This document shows positions 26,240-37,866 of a stretch of 64,000 bases of DNA, in pieces; the first letter of the stretch is position 1, and each line of letters begins with the position of its first letter. Source of the stretch: Varanus komodoensis (Eukaryota > Chordata > Lepidosauria > Squamata > Varanidae); the NCBI RefSeq assembly GCF_004798865.1, contig NW_025335468.1, positions 7,237,333-7,301,332 on the forward strand. Direction: 5' to 3'. The position numbers and the translations under genes are program-made. The notes under the pieces are model-generated. The model was not told where the DNA came from. It saw only the letters and a program-made list of their open reading frames with translations, and did no database searches.

Positions 26240-28130
26240 ACCCTCCTCTCATCTGGGGACTGGCTGCGAAGCCAACTCCCCATTTGGGAGTCCATCACAT
26301 CTGATCGGTAGGTATTGTCTATCATACAGCACGGCTATAGGATAGAATTCGATACCATTCCTCCATCGAGTCCAATCCGGTTTACATCTTGCTCGCCGGT
26401 ACTGCTCGATGAAATACAACAACTTCTTCGTAAAGGAGCGATTCGTCAAGTAACTCAATATGACGGCCTTCACTGATTCTATTCTAGATATTTTACAGTT
26501 CCCAAATGGGATGGTGGCCTACGTCCGATTTTAGACTTACGTAGTCTGAATCGATTCATCGTGACGAGGAAGTTTCGAATGTCCACCCTCCAAAATATTT
26601 TGCCGCTGCTTAGGAAAGAGGATTGGTTCACCTCATTGGACTTGAAGGACACCTATTTCCATATTGCAATCCATCCCAAATATAGGCATTTCCTTCGCTT
26701 TGCTGTTGCCTCCAATTTCTACGAATTCATGGTTCTACCCTTCAGTTTGGCCCTCGCTCCGAGAGTATTTACTAAATGCATGGCCCTTGTCTGCGCTTAC
26801 CTATGCCTCCAGGGCATACAAGTTTAACCTTACCTTGATGACTGGCTCCTAGTCTCCAGGTCCAGGGAAGTGCTTCTCACTTCTATCCATATTATCTGCG
26901 CCTTATTGGATGACCTGGGCTTTTGCATTAATACTGAGAAATCTTCTCTCCTTCCGGTACAGAAGTTTACGTTCATCAGAGCCCACTTGGATTCGATGTT
27001 GGAAAAGGCGTTTCTCCCTCGGGACAGACAACTGACTCTCGCTCGCCATGTTCATCGAATGCGACGAGGCAGATTGGTTCCGGCGAAGTCCATCAGAGGT
27101 TTCTAGGACATATGGCTTCCGTTGTTGCGGTGGTGCCACACGCCAGACTGCGACTCCATCCTTTGCAGCTGTTTTTCAACAAAGCGTTCCACCCACAGAC
27201 AGATCCACCGTCGAAACTGCTTCGAGTCCCATCCTCGATACTCCATTCCCTACTATGGTGGTCGGTCCCAGACAATCTGACTGCTGGGGTCCCCTTCAGG
27301 CCCTAAGGCCCATCGATAACAGTCGGTACCGACACGTCTCTACTGGGTTGGGGAGCGGTATGCTCCGGCCTGTATACTCAGGGCACGTGGACTCGTCAGG
27401 AATCCATGAAACATATCAACTTCCTGGAATTGTTGGCCGTATTCAAAGCCCTACGCTCTTTTGAAGATGTTCTTCAACATCAGGTTGTTCAGATAACATC
27501 GGACAACATAGCCACCGTTTTTTATCTGAGCAAGCAAGGTGGGACTAAGTCTCTGACCCTGGCCAGACTTTCTATGCAGATCTGGGACTGGTGCATTTCG
27601 AGAGGCATTACGATAATAGCAGTCCATCTGGCCAGTACGGACAACGTGGAAGTGGACCTTCTCAGCAGGCGCATGCTCATCTCTCATGAATGGGAACTAG
27701 ACCCCCAGACACACGACAAATTTTTTCATTGCTGGGGGGTTTCCTGACGTGGACTTGTTCGCCACCCAACAGAACAAGGTGTGTGCGACTTTCTGTTCAA
27801 GAGTGGGAATTGGGTATGAATCCCTAGGGGACGCCTTCATGATTCCATGGAACAACCTGAATTTCTATGCCTTCCCACCAATTCCTCTGGTGATGAGACT
27901 CATAGCGAAGATTGTTTGCGATCGGGCCACAGGGATACTAATTACTCCTTGGTGGCCACGCCAACCTTGGTTTCCCACACTGCTGGACATTTCTCACGGG
28001 GAATACCTTCATCTTCCACTGCTCCCGTGCCTGATAACCCAGCAGGATGGTGCACTTCGCCACCCAGATATATTATCGTTGAAACTAACAGCGTGGCGAA
28101 TCCGATAGCTGACTTCGTTACGTCAATACG
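26240..28130 (+). pseudogene. DIRS reverse transcriptase and RNase H region (fossil)
   Basis: The reverse-transcriptase fold is recognised from LRPILDLRSLN-like and SLDLKDTYFHIAIHP segments, the latter typical of Ty3/DIRS-type enzymes. It is followed by an RNase H-like part with INFLELLAVFKALRSF and QITSDNIATVFYL, and then a connecting region with WPRQPWFPTLL. This order is that of DIRS pol genes. The region is broken and treated as a fossil. Confidence 0.85.
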
Positions 28131-29682
28131 ATGACTACTTCAAGTGGTTCGAATCCTACCTTCGAATCCACTACAGTTGCAAGCTTCGAATCCGCTGGAG
28201 GCGGCGCAGCTCCAGCACTGTCGGACCCAACTATTGTGCCATTGAATCCGATAACCCTTCATCCGGACATTCAATACATATTGGACTCCGCTTTGAAGCC
28301 TTCTACACGGAAGTCTTACACAGCTAAATGGAAACGTTTCTCCACCTTTGCCGACTCTCGTTCATTCTCTCCATTTATTTATTTTATTTTATTTATTTAA
28401 AACATTTCTATGCCGCCCCATTCGCCGAAGCCTCGGGGCGGCTCACAACATAAAATTAAAATATAATACATTCAAAATATAAAACAAATTAACAATACAA
28501 AATAAGTCGCCCTGGCCAGATAAAATAAGCAAATAATATTAACAATTAAAATGACATTTAAATAAATAGGTCTTCGCCTGGCGCTGAAAAACAAATAACG
28601 ACGGTGCCAGGCAGACCTCTCTGGGGAGCGCATTCCATAGATTGGGTGCCACCGCAGAGAAAGCCCTCCTCCGAGTACCTACCCTCCTAATTTCTTTCAC
28701 GGAGGGTTCCCGGAGAAGGGCCTCTCCCGCAGATCTCAAGGGGCAGGCGGGCGTATATGGATGTAAGCGCTCCTTCAGGTAACCATTTACATCATCGATA
28801 CATCAAATGCTTCAGTTCCTCTTAGAACTACACCACTCTGGACTGAAACCATCTTCGATTAAAGTGTATACAGCGGCGATCGCCTATCACTGTGGTATGG
28901 TGGACGGCTTGTCCATTTTCTCCCAACCTACTATTAAAAGGTTACTGAAGGGACTTTATAATCTGAACCCGTCGATCAGACCAATAATGCCCACCTGGAG
29001 TCTCTCTGTTGTTCTGCAAGCGCTTACGAGAGCTCCTTTCGAACCGTTGGCAAGAATCGATTTACGTCTTGTCTCGTGGAAAACAGCATTCCTAGTTGCA
29101 GTTACCTCAGCCCGGAGGGCCAGCGAGCTCTGCACTCTACGTGTAGACCCACCTTATCTCAATTTTCATAGAGAAAAGGTTGTCCTGCGGCTCGATCCAT
29201 CTTTTCTGTCTAAGGTGTCCACACCCTTTCATATGGGACAAGATATTATTTTACCTGCCTTTTTTCCGGCTCCGTCTACTCCATTAGAAAGGTCATTACA
29301 TTCACTTGACATTCGGCGCTGTTTAGGCTTCTACAGATCCAGGACGGAATCTATTCGATGTTCACATAGACTTTTCGTTAAATATGCTACCAGGGACCAA
29401 GGCACCCCTGTCACTCTGCAGAGACTTTCTAAGTGGATAGTTCATACTATCACTTTGTCTTACCAACTGGCTAACATCAACTTACCCACAGCCCCTCGAG
29501 GCCATTCGACTAGGGCTGTGGCTGCCTCATCTGCCTTTGCATCGGGAATACAGATTGACGATGCATGTAGAGCTGCTACTTGGGCGAATTCTTGCACTTT
29601 CGCCAAGCATTACCGCTTAGTTGTCCGTGCTCAGCAGGATTGTTCCTTCAGCAGAGCCGTTCTTTCATCTGTTCTTTGCTGA
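28131..29682 (+). pseudogene. DIRS tyrosine recombinase region (fossil)
   Basis: The N-terminal core-binding part includes LKPSTRKSYTAKWKRF. The catalytic part shows the tyrosine-recombinase signatures SARRASEL (first arginine), GHSTR (the H-x-x-R box) and FAKHYRL (the tyrosine region). These enzymes integrate the circular DNA product in DIRS elements, replacing the DDE integrase of LTR retrotransposons. An L2 insertion (28378..28782) lies inside the region. Confidence 0.88.
28378..28782 (-). mobile_element. L2 LINE 3' end inserted in the DIRS element
   Basis: A 405-bp, 5'-truncated L2 on the minus strand. The + strand reads (TTTAT)n, ATGCCGCCCCATTCGCCGAA, GGCAGACCTCTCTGGGGAGC and TCCTTCAGGTAA. 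CCATTTA occurs at 28371..28377 and 28783..28789 and is read as the target duplication. It closely matches the copy at 51576..52475, so this L2 family was active after the DIRS insertion. Confidence 0.92.
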
Positions 29683-29723
29683 GGACACCTTCCCTCCTCC
29701 TTTGATGGTAAGCTTGTTAATCT

Positions 29724-29818
29724 ACCCATATGTGTGATGCACAGAGGCCACGACGAAGAAAAGCAGGTTGCTTACCTGTAACTGATGTTCTTCGAGTGGC
29801 CATCTGTGCAGTCACACA
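29724..29818 (+). repeat. DIRS internal complementary region
   Basis: Bases 29724..29760 are the exact complement of the element's left end (24058..24094). Bases 29758..29818 are the complement of its right end (30112..30172), with one mismatch by eye. The two parts overlap by the trinucleotide GAA. In DIRS elements this region is thought to template completion of the ends during circle formation. Confidence 0.93.
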
Positions 29819-29978
29819 ACCCACCTGCCGGCCCCGCTCGGTGTCAGTGAGTGGACCTTTCGTTGGTACTGAATGTTACCATTATTTTTTGGTACCGATA
29901 TTGTTCGTTGTTTTTCTTGGTACCGATACTGCTCATGGTAGAACTAATTTTTTCCACATAAGGGCGTCCATCCGGTCA

Positions 29979-30172
29979 TCAAAGACTGAACAAAATGGCG
30001 GACGCTCCGCTCTTTATAGGCTGTGGGGGAGGGGGAGCGGACCTTTCCCACCAAAAAACCTGTTAGCTTGTAATCTCCGACCAAAGGCACTGTGCAGGCG
30101 CAGCACTCATATGTGTGACTGCACAGATGGCCACTCGAAGAACATCATTTACAGGTAAGCAACCTGCTTTTC
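29979..30172 (-). repeat. DIRS right inverted terminal repeat
   Basis: The complement of this segment runs from GAAAAGCAGGTTGCTTACC through GGAGATTACAAGC and TATAAAGAGCGGAGCG to the CAGTCTTTG end, mirroring the left repeat. It carries an extra outer segment not found in the left repeat, as is usual for DIRS. Confidence 0.88.
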
Positions 30173-31084
30173 CTCCTAGCAAATCTGTCAGGAAGGTAGA
30201 ATGGCCAATAAAAAGCAACATGTTTCTGAACTCATCTAAGAAGCACCATTTTCTTTATACTAGCCAATATAGGTGCCCCCCCTTTTATAGTCCATGAAGT
30301 CCAGGGCAGGCTGCAGCATAATGAAGAATTTATGTTCCTGCTAGGTAGCTTAGAAGGTAGTTGTTCCATTGCCTCCCTACATGGATTTCCTTGCCCAAAT
30401 GGAAGCTAATTGTTAGTCCACTTTTTTCCTAGCATAAATTCATTAATAGAAATATCATTAGTTCACAGATAAATGAAAACATTGTTAATGCATTCTGTGG
30501 AATCCATTACAACCTATTGTTGAAATAGGTATCACTTGAGAATATAATAAAATATTACTATTGCCTTCTAAGAGTACATTGTATGGTTCTTGTCAAAAAA
30601 CCTGATAGAAAGGTCTATTTATTAGGACATCTAATAATTTCATGTGGTGTGGTTTTTTTTTAATTTGTTGTGAAACTTGTAATGTTGTGAACTCTTACAC
30701 CTTTTTGCTTAGAAAAGAGACGCTTGCCATGCTAGTTTTCAAGTAAAACAAAGTACAAATAGGTAATGGTTTTGAATTTTGTATTTATATTTGTTTAAAT
30801 ATATATTAGATTCAGTGGAGGTTTTGTTCACATAGCTTTTAGGTTGAAGGTAATAATTAAAATTGAGGAGAAAATGGGAAAATGCCATTGAAGCTTCTTA
30901 ATGAAAGGAATGCAAGTGTGATAAAGGGAAAATATACAAGATCAGAGCTAAAGAAAAATCTTAAATCTACAAGAAATTATGATAGAGTTCCTCAGCCTCT
31001 GCAATATCTGTAGACTTTACTTTATTTACCATAATTCTGAGTATTTCCATCCACTAAGCCTCCTGCCAGTAGCAGATGTGAGAG
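30173..31084 (+). other. Intronic stretch right of the DIRS element
   Basis: AT-rich unrecognised sequence. A poly-T run lies near 30652. Confidence 0.5.
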
Positions 31085-31670
31085 TGGAAAAAACTCAGCA
31101 TATTATGAAGCTGGAAAGGGACAACCAGAATGATTAGGGGACTGTAAGCAGAGCACCCTTCCTATGAGGAAAAACTACAATATTGAAGACATTTTAGATA
31201 GAAGAAAGGGCAGGCATGGTAAAGGTTTATAAAATTATTTATGGAGAAATTGAATTAGAGGTATGTGCACGCAGATGGTTCTTATAATCGTAGGACTCAG
31301 GGTCACCCAGTGAACCTGATTCACAGGCAATTCAGCAGAGAAAAAGAAGTAATATTTCCTTTGTTGTTATTATGTGCCATCACCTCATGGAAACCCTGTT
31401 ATTTTCTTTAATTTTATGAAATAGCTGCCACAAAATGTGTTGATCACTGGTGACTTAGATGGTTTTCATGGGCATTAATGGTTACTAGTCACCATGTACA
31501 TATTCATTCTCCAGCCTCAGTGATGTTATGTTGTTGAAGACCAGTTACTGTGGGGGAACAAGGGCGAGAACTCATTGCCTTCATGCCCCTCTTGTGAGTT
31601 TCCTGGTTGGCCAGTGTGGAAAATGAGATGCTGAACTAGATGAATGGTCTGATCCTACAGATCTCTTCTG
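31085..31670 (+). mobile_element. CR1 LINE 3' remnant
   Basis: The + strand preserves a worn CR1 C-terminus and 3' end: GGACAACCAGAATGATTAG near 31111, TATGAGGAAAAACTACAATA near 31164, GTTTATAAAATTATTTATGG near 31226, GCTGCCACAAAATGTGTTGA at 31427 and CTGAACTAGATGAATGGTCT at 31633. These match the same family as the copies at 11745 and 51255. It is interrupted at 31361..31402 by a short foreign tail (listed separately). Confidence 0.8.
31361..31402 (-). mobile_element. Short LINE-tail insertion within CR1
   Basis: TTGTTGTTATTATGTGCCAT followed by CACCTCATGGAAACCCTGT is not part of CR1. It resembles, in inverse orientation, the TGAC/TTGA-GGCACATAACAACAA ending of the RTE-like LINE seen at 50770 and 43630. 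It is probably a severely truncated insertion. Confidence 0.5.
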
Positions 31671-31799
31671 TGGTACTTATATTCCTACTCCTCTGCCTAG
31701 ATGCTCTGCTAGATGTTTTCAGTGTCAGCAGAGAATTTCTTGCAACATGTAGTTCTGCCCCAACTCTTGCCTCATTAGCTTGGTTTATCCTCCACTTTA

Positions 31800-32760
31800 T
31801 CCCAACTTATATGCATCTGTCTAGTAGCTTCTCAATGAATGTCACTGCATTTGATAAACTGGAATGTCACCTATGAAAGTTCACTGCAAAAGAAATCAGC
31901 AGGTCTGAAGGGGCAGAGCACCTTTTGATAGTTGCTGAAATGTGTGATAGAAGTAGCTTGTTGAAGTGTCATCAATACACAAATAACACTCAGTTTTCAT
32001 CAGATCAGTACCTGGATGCACCAGTAAACTGGCTGAGTGCCATCAAGTCAGCTGAACATACTACTATCAAGTGTTTATCTGTCCAGCTATTTGTGTTCAA
32101 TGAGTTGTAAAAGGCATTGCATTCTCTCTGTAAGACCAGTTTTATAATTTGAGGGTAAACATTGACCAGTCTTTGTCACCACACACACAGGTGGTCTCAT
32201 CTTTTTGGCTTAGAGAGCCTTGTATGAACTTAGGCCCTACCTGGGTCCTACCTTGCTTCATTCATTTACTTTCTTGCATCTCGTTTGGATTACTGTAATG
32301 CATTGTACACCGGGCTGCTTTTGAAAAATATACCTGAATATGGCTGCAAGATTGCCACTTGGGATTCTGTGACGAAAACATGCTAGTCCAGTGCTTTGTC
32401 ATCTCCACTGACTTCCAGTTCATTCCTGGAACACTGTGCTTGTTTTGACCTTTATAGCTCTCATAACATGAGGCCATGGTACTTGAAGGGTCACTTTTTA
32501 TCACATGTACCTACTTGATCTTGAGGTTTCATCAGAGACCCCTCTCTGGATGTCCCAGGTGAGGTGCAGCAGGTGGGAGATGCTTGCTTGTTGCTTATAT
32601 TACCATCTTGGAAATGCATTCCAATCCAGTTTTATTTTCCACTTATGTATGTTTTGTATTACACATACTTCATTTATATTTTTAATTTTTGCTGAATGTT
32701 TAACTTCAGATTAGATTAAACTAATCTCTTTAACTTTATATTGACATCAGAACTTTTTTT
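31800..32760 (+). mobile_element. L2 LINE remnant, heavily degraded
   Basis: Around 32278..32330 the + strand encodes a worn L2 segment (SRLDYCNALYTGLLLKNIPE-like), followed by TGACTTCCAGTTCATTCCTG and later GGTGGGAGATGCTTG and GGAAATGCATTCC blocks in the order of the L2 C-terminus. The upstream part (31970..32060) may hold the YADDTQL region. The boundaries are uncertain. Confidence 0.65.
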
Positions 32761-35700
32761 TTTTGTGGGGGTGGGGAATAGGGAGCCATAACTGATATAA
32801 GTAAATTACTAAAACTGAAGAATGAAAAGGGGAAGCAAACTTGGAAGCTGATGTGGAAAATGTCAAGGAACCAGTACAGAAATTCTAAAAAAGTGAAAGT
32901 GGAGGTTTAGCATCAGCCTTAAGGTATGAACAGAACAGCAAGAAATGGGTGGGAAGCAGAGTTGGCTATACAAAGGAGAGAGGCAGCCCTTTTGCAGACA
33001 GACCTAAGGTCACTCCACCTGTCTTGAGATTCAGGAACATGTGTCCTTGACTTCCTTATGAGTATCTGTCATAATTCACTGTATGCAGACTAGGACTGAG
33101 ATGAATGAGAAGCCCAGGGATGATGGGTAACTTATCTGAAATGGGAAGAACTTTAGCAAAACTCTGCATTGTCATCATTGGGGTAGAATCTAATCCTTGT
33201 TCACTTGAGCTCTCTATTCCAAGCCAAGCCTGTAACATAGACAATCAGCATGACACGTGGAGTGGGGAGATGTTAGAGGTCATAATTCACAAATCAATGC
33301 CTGATTCCAGTTTTAAGACTTTGTTAAGACAGAAAGGTTGGGGGAAATAGAAGGAAATCAGGTAGCATATAAAAATAAGCAACAAACAACACACAAACCC
33401 CTGAGAAACTTAACCTTTCTCAGTCCTGGAGAGAAGTTTATTAAATTATGCGGGGACCCACCAGTAATCTTTGGTTCATTTGTACAAAAATGGATGACAA
33501 AATCAATGACAAGTCTTCTTTTATCCCTTGGGATTAAGAGGTATACATTGTGGGTGAAGGCAAATCTTCCAGTCAGGGTTGACCTTAGCAGTTTATTGGG
33601 TCAAATGAGAATACAAGGCAATAATCTTTTAACAAATAAATGTTCAACCCAAGGAAGTAGAATTAAAAGGTAGAAACTGAAGCGGTATTTCTCCTTCCTT
33701 TCTGTAAAATAATTTTTTTTTGTAAATTGAGGAATGCTTAGGACATGACAATTATGCTACTGAAAAATGATTTAGCTAGTCTAGTGGCAGATGTAGGGTA
33801 CCTTAAAATACCATGTGTGGTCTATTCAACCTGTCTCCATAGACATCATACAAATTCCGCCAATAAAAGTCTCCTTTCCTGGCAAATAGCGCTTCAGCAG
33901 TAGGTCTGCTTTTTGCAGGGCTGTTTAAAAGCCCTCCTCATGTGCCATGGTCCTGGTCCTGGTCCTGATCAACCAGCCCAGCAATTGTTCTTGTTTAAAG
34001 TTTGAAACTGGAAAGATTAACAGCATTCAATTAATGCAATGCTTCAGTTGGTCCCAATATGCAAGAGAATGTGGTGATAGAAGCCCAAGGTGGTAGAATA
34101 GACTGCAGTGGTGAGGGAGCAGAGGTGCCATTTATTAATGTTCCCTCAAAATCCTTCTGGAAGTACAGAACTAACACATTGTGAAGAAAAGTTCTAAGTA
34201 GGGCCGTCTCTTGATGGAAGAAACCTTACAGTACATCATATCTGTATCTGCTCAGAATTAAGTCCCATTGAATAGAATAAAAAATTCTGGGTAGAGGGTT
34301 ATAAGAAACTAGTTAATCATATGAGTTTTAGACCATTAGCCATTCAGTAAATCAATTCAATCTGCCTAAATGTGCATATGAATAAACCAATAGTTCCAAA
34401 GCAAAAGGCACACTTTATTTTTAAATGATGTGTTTATATATTCTTTTGGAAGAGGCATTCCCTGCGGTACCTTTTGTGTTGATCAGATGGTTTTTAATTG
34501 ATTTATTTAATTGGCTAATCAATTAAGCTTTGCAGAACTCATTCTAGTCCAGGCCACTCCCTGCTGTTTTGGTTTTCTATCTTTAGCAGAGAGGATGTTT
34601 TGTTTTGCTTCATTTTTAAAATAAGGTGCATCTACCGGACCACCTGCAGTCTGACTTTCTACAGACCATTCTAACACTGCAGCAGTGTAATCTCAATCTG
34701 CTTCATATGCAGACTAGCTCAGTATACCTTTCACAGAGATAGAGTAGAAAACTGACTCAATAAATGGGACATTCAGTACGCCTTGGTATTTAAATGCATA
34801 TTTTTTTCAAACACAAATAATAGCTATTTTGGAGGGGTGATAATTATCAGGGTCACAGCAGGAAGGAAGGAAGGATTTAACCCCTTTTTCCATGGCTGAG
34901 GGGAACCATCCTCTGAAGCTAGAGTTTGCAGTGAGAGGATATCTCCTGCTGGCACAAGTATATAGCAACCTCAGATAGTGGAGTTTCATCATCAGGATGA
35001 CAGAGGAGAAAGATTTAATTCTGCTCTCTTCACCTTCTGCATTCTTGATCATTATCAACCCTATCCGATACACGTAGTTTGCTCTGTCTCTCTTTGCGCT
35101 TATGCGTGTGCGTGTTACAAGCACAGTAAAAGCCAATATGTATTTAAAATTGCATCTACTTTCACCCCAGAGTGTGTTCTACATGTACCCAAATATGAGT
35201 TTTCATCCATTCATAGCTTTTTAAGTGCTTTTTAAAGCAGGTGTGAAAATTGGACCCTAGCCTGGTATCTTAAATAGAACCGTCAGCTCCCCTGACCTGG
35301 GGTGCAAGGCTTCCAGCAAGCTCATCAAAATGATTGAGGCAAGTCCTCAGAGTGAATTGTCTCTTCTGCATTTGCTTGTCTTTTACATTGCTTTTCTCTT
35401 CACAATTCAGCCTCTCAGTCTAGGTTTTATTTTTGTTTTTGTGCAGCCAAAGCTTTTTTATTTTGTATATTGAGGAAACTGGCCTTTCTCTGCAGCTGCT
35501 CTTCATTTGAGCTGTGCAGAATTGAGAGGCATTTGGTAAAGTGCTTTCTAATCATAACGTAATACTATCAATATTTCTGGAGAGAATAATTCAGAATCGA
35601 AGCAGCTGGTCTCAATTAACAGAATTGCTGCTGTGGAGATGATGCACAGGCAGGCGTGGTGGAGAATGAAACTGCAATCAATGTGTCATTTGAGCCAGCA

Positions 35701-37059
35701 TTGCTCTATCTAAGGGACTGGATTGTAAGTGAATTGGTAAGTGTGTGCATATAGATTATTTTTAGAGGGTCCACTTGGGCTTCCAAGGCTGCTAAATCAA
35801 GCACATTTTGCACTGCTCTTACTTTTGAGATTATCCTGATTATTTCTTAAAAGTCAGCAGAGTGGCACAATTGGCTGAGGGTGTGATTTTGGTCCAAGGG
35901 CTACAGTCTTGCCAAGCATAGAGATTTATTGTTGCCACGGAATAAGAAACTCATTTTGGTTGGAATTAGTACTCTCTCACTAGAGTTCCTTAGAAACACT
36001 GTTTGATCCCAGTCCATTTATACCCAGAACAGTTGGGAAGAACAGAAAGACCTCTATTGCAGCTTGTACCTATTCAATTTTTAAAATATACTTTTTCTTA
36101 GTACACCTGCCATTGCCCCAGTACATTATTCTGCCAGTATTCTGGGTCCTGCCACTGATGCTGGAAACAGTTCTGATCAAAGCAACACAATTTGAGTTAT
36201 CTCATATATTTGGACTTGGAGTCTTTTGGACTAATTAACATGGAATACAAGTTTAAATAAATAAATTAAATACTTCCTACATTTCCTACATGTAATGTGA
36301 ACATTTTTCATCGTATTTAGTGGTTGCGTCTTTCACTTAATGAGTTTTTAAATACTGGCTGTTAGAAAACAAACTTTCAGGTTTTCTTAAGATCACTGTG
36401 GGATACTTTGTGTCCGAAACTGAGCCGCTGAAGTAAAATGTTTCCTCTTAATACATCTGTTGTATCACACAAAATCAAAACTCTTTCCCCAATACACCGG
36501 TTCCACCAGCATTTGAAATGCTTTTATCTCTCCACAGGGGTGATGATTTGGTTTCCTATTGAGGTGCTACAGTGGACATGCCAATGGAGGATGTGCCAAA
36601 GAAATGTTCCTTGCAAATATTCCAAAAGGGTTGATTTCATGATCACTTACAAGGAACACTTGTGAATCAGACTAAATGTTATTCAAGCCCAGAATCTGTT
36701 GTCAGTAGTGACCTGTTAGATTTTACTGGGAAGGGTAGAGCAAGGCAAAAGTGTAGGGCAGTGGGCCAGAATCCAAGCAGCCATGCATTATGGGAATGAC
36801 CATGCGAATCAGAGCTACACAGAAAAGTTCCATTTGGAACATAGCAGTAAGTTCCTACAGTGCCCCTTTGATTTTAGTAAGCACTGTGTTCCATTACATT
36901 CCTAGGAAATGCATCATACCCAAGGCATTTTTTTTCTAGAAATAAAGAGCTAGTCCATGTGGCTCCCAGCTAGATAATTTCTAAACTAAACTCCACACGC
37001 TACCTGGTTTGTGTTATAATTTATCTTAAGTATTGTTGCTCCATCAATTGAGTTTCAAA
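32761..37059 (+). other. Intronic stretch, mostly unrecognised
   Basis: There is no exon or clear repeat over about 4.3 kb. A short (TGGTCC)n-like run lies near 33950. AAGTCCCATTGAATAGAAT near 34261 is a scrap of a recurrent squamate repeat. A repeat-free stretch at 35400..35760 is listed as a candidate conserved element. Confidence 0.45.
35400..35760 (+). promoter_or_regulatory. Candidate conserved noncoding element (speculative)
   Basis: A repeat-free, moderately AT-rich block with homeobox-like TCTCAATTAACAG (35612) and GCAATCAATGTGTCATTTG (35672), bearing none of the degeneration typical of the neighbouring repeats. It is proposed only because long introns of neural genes often hold such elements. 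No conservation could be tested. Confidence 0.2.
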
Positions 37060-37190
37060 TCTGCCCTTTACATTTTATATATTTTTATGATTTTTTACTG
37101 TTGCCTGTATTTTTATAATGCATTTTTATGTGCTGCAGTGAACTGCTCAGATAACTTCAGCGATTGGGTGATATAGAAATAAAAATTAAC
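37060..37190 (+). mobile_element. L2 LINE 3' end
   Basis: The + strand ends GAACTGCTCAGATAACTTCA GCGATTGGGTGATATAGAAATAAAAAT, which is the L2 terminus (AACCGCTCAGAGAGCTTCGG, then CTATTGGGCGGTATATAAATAAAAA). The T-rich part before it fits the L2 3' UTR. Confidence 0.75.
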
Positions 37191-37282
37191 AAATAATAAA
37201 TTCCTTTATTTATTTGAATGATTTAATTGAATGATAATGGGATACAGAGACAAAAATATGCTTTGACAGTAATACAAATCAT

Positions 37283-37505
37283 GAGATGTCATTATTTATT
37301 TATTACATTTATATTCCACTTTTTTTCTCTTGCAAGAAACCCAAGCTGACTTACACCCTCCTCCATATCCTCTCCCTTTTATCTTTGCAAAATTCCTGTA
37401 AGAGTGATTGGCAAATACCATATCTCCTAGTAAGCTTCTTGGCTGAGTGGGTACTAGAACCAGATCTCTTCAGCCCCAGTCCAACACTCTATCCACTAAA
37501 TCACA
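37283..37505 (-). mobile_element. tRNA-derived CORE/MIR-like SINE
   Basis: The + strand has ATTTATTTATTACATTTAT at the tail side, the ACTTTTTTTCTCTTG...GCTGACTTACA block, and ends with CCAACACTCTATCCACTAAA, the complement of a tRNA-like A box (TTTAGTGGATAGAGTGTTGG). Minus-strand, worn, essentially full length. Confidence 0.75.
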
Positions 37506-37866
37506 ATTCTTTCTTTTTCTTGCTTTTTTTTGTTCAGTCATAGATTAAATCAAATTTTGTCTAAGTCAGATTACTTCCATTTTTGACATGTACACACATA
37601 ACTATTTGGTCAAGTTATTTCTAGCCCCAATTTCATGTACGTTTCTGATGGCATTCATCCTTCTATGATAACCACAATGATGATTTTAGTCATCATAGAA
37701 ACTCTTTCTTGAACTTACAATGTAAGTGCAAAGGGAAAGGGATTGGGAAGGGAAATAATTAGGGTACCAATTCTTACATAAAAGATTATGATCTCATCCT
37801 TCAGAGGTTTCCTCAGACTGCACTTTCCATTAATCTTTTATCATACTTTCATTAAATGCTTTCATA

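Larger units (their letters stand above)
24058..30172 (+). mobile_element. DIRS-type tyrosine-recombinase retroelement (fossil)
   Basis: About 6.1 kb on the same strand as BRSK2. The diagnostic layout is inverted, not direct, terminal repeats; a gag-like region; reverse transcriptase plus RNase H; a tyrosine recombinase in place of an integrase; and, just before the right repeat, an internal complementary region that copies both outer ends head to tail. The ends were set from that region: TTC begins the left end and closes the right end, as expected if the circle junction shares a trinucleotide. The coding parts are broken in several places and a 405-bp L2 is inserted, so this copy is a fossil. 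The complementary region differs from the two ends by only about one base in nearly a hundred by eye, which suggests a fairly recent insertion. Confidence 0.92.

Noticed and set aside
24058-30172. Endogenous retrovirus or Ty3-type LTR element
   Set aside because: Inverted terminal repeats, an internal complementary region and a tyrosine recombinase point to DIRS; no direct LTRs, protease/integrase order or envelope were seen.
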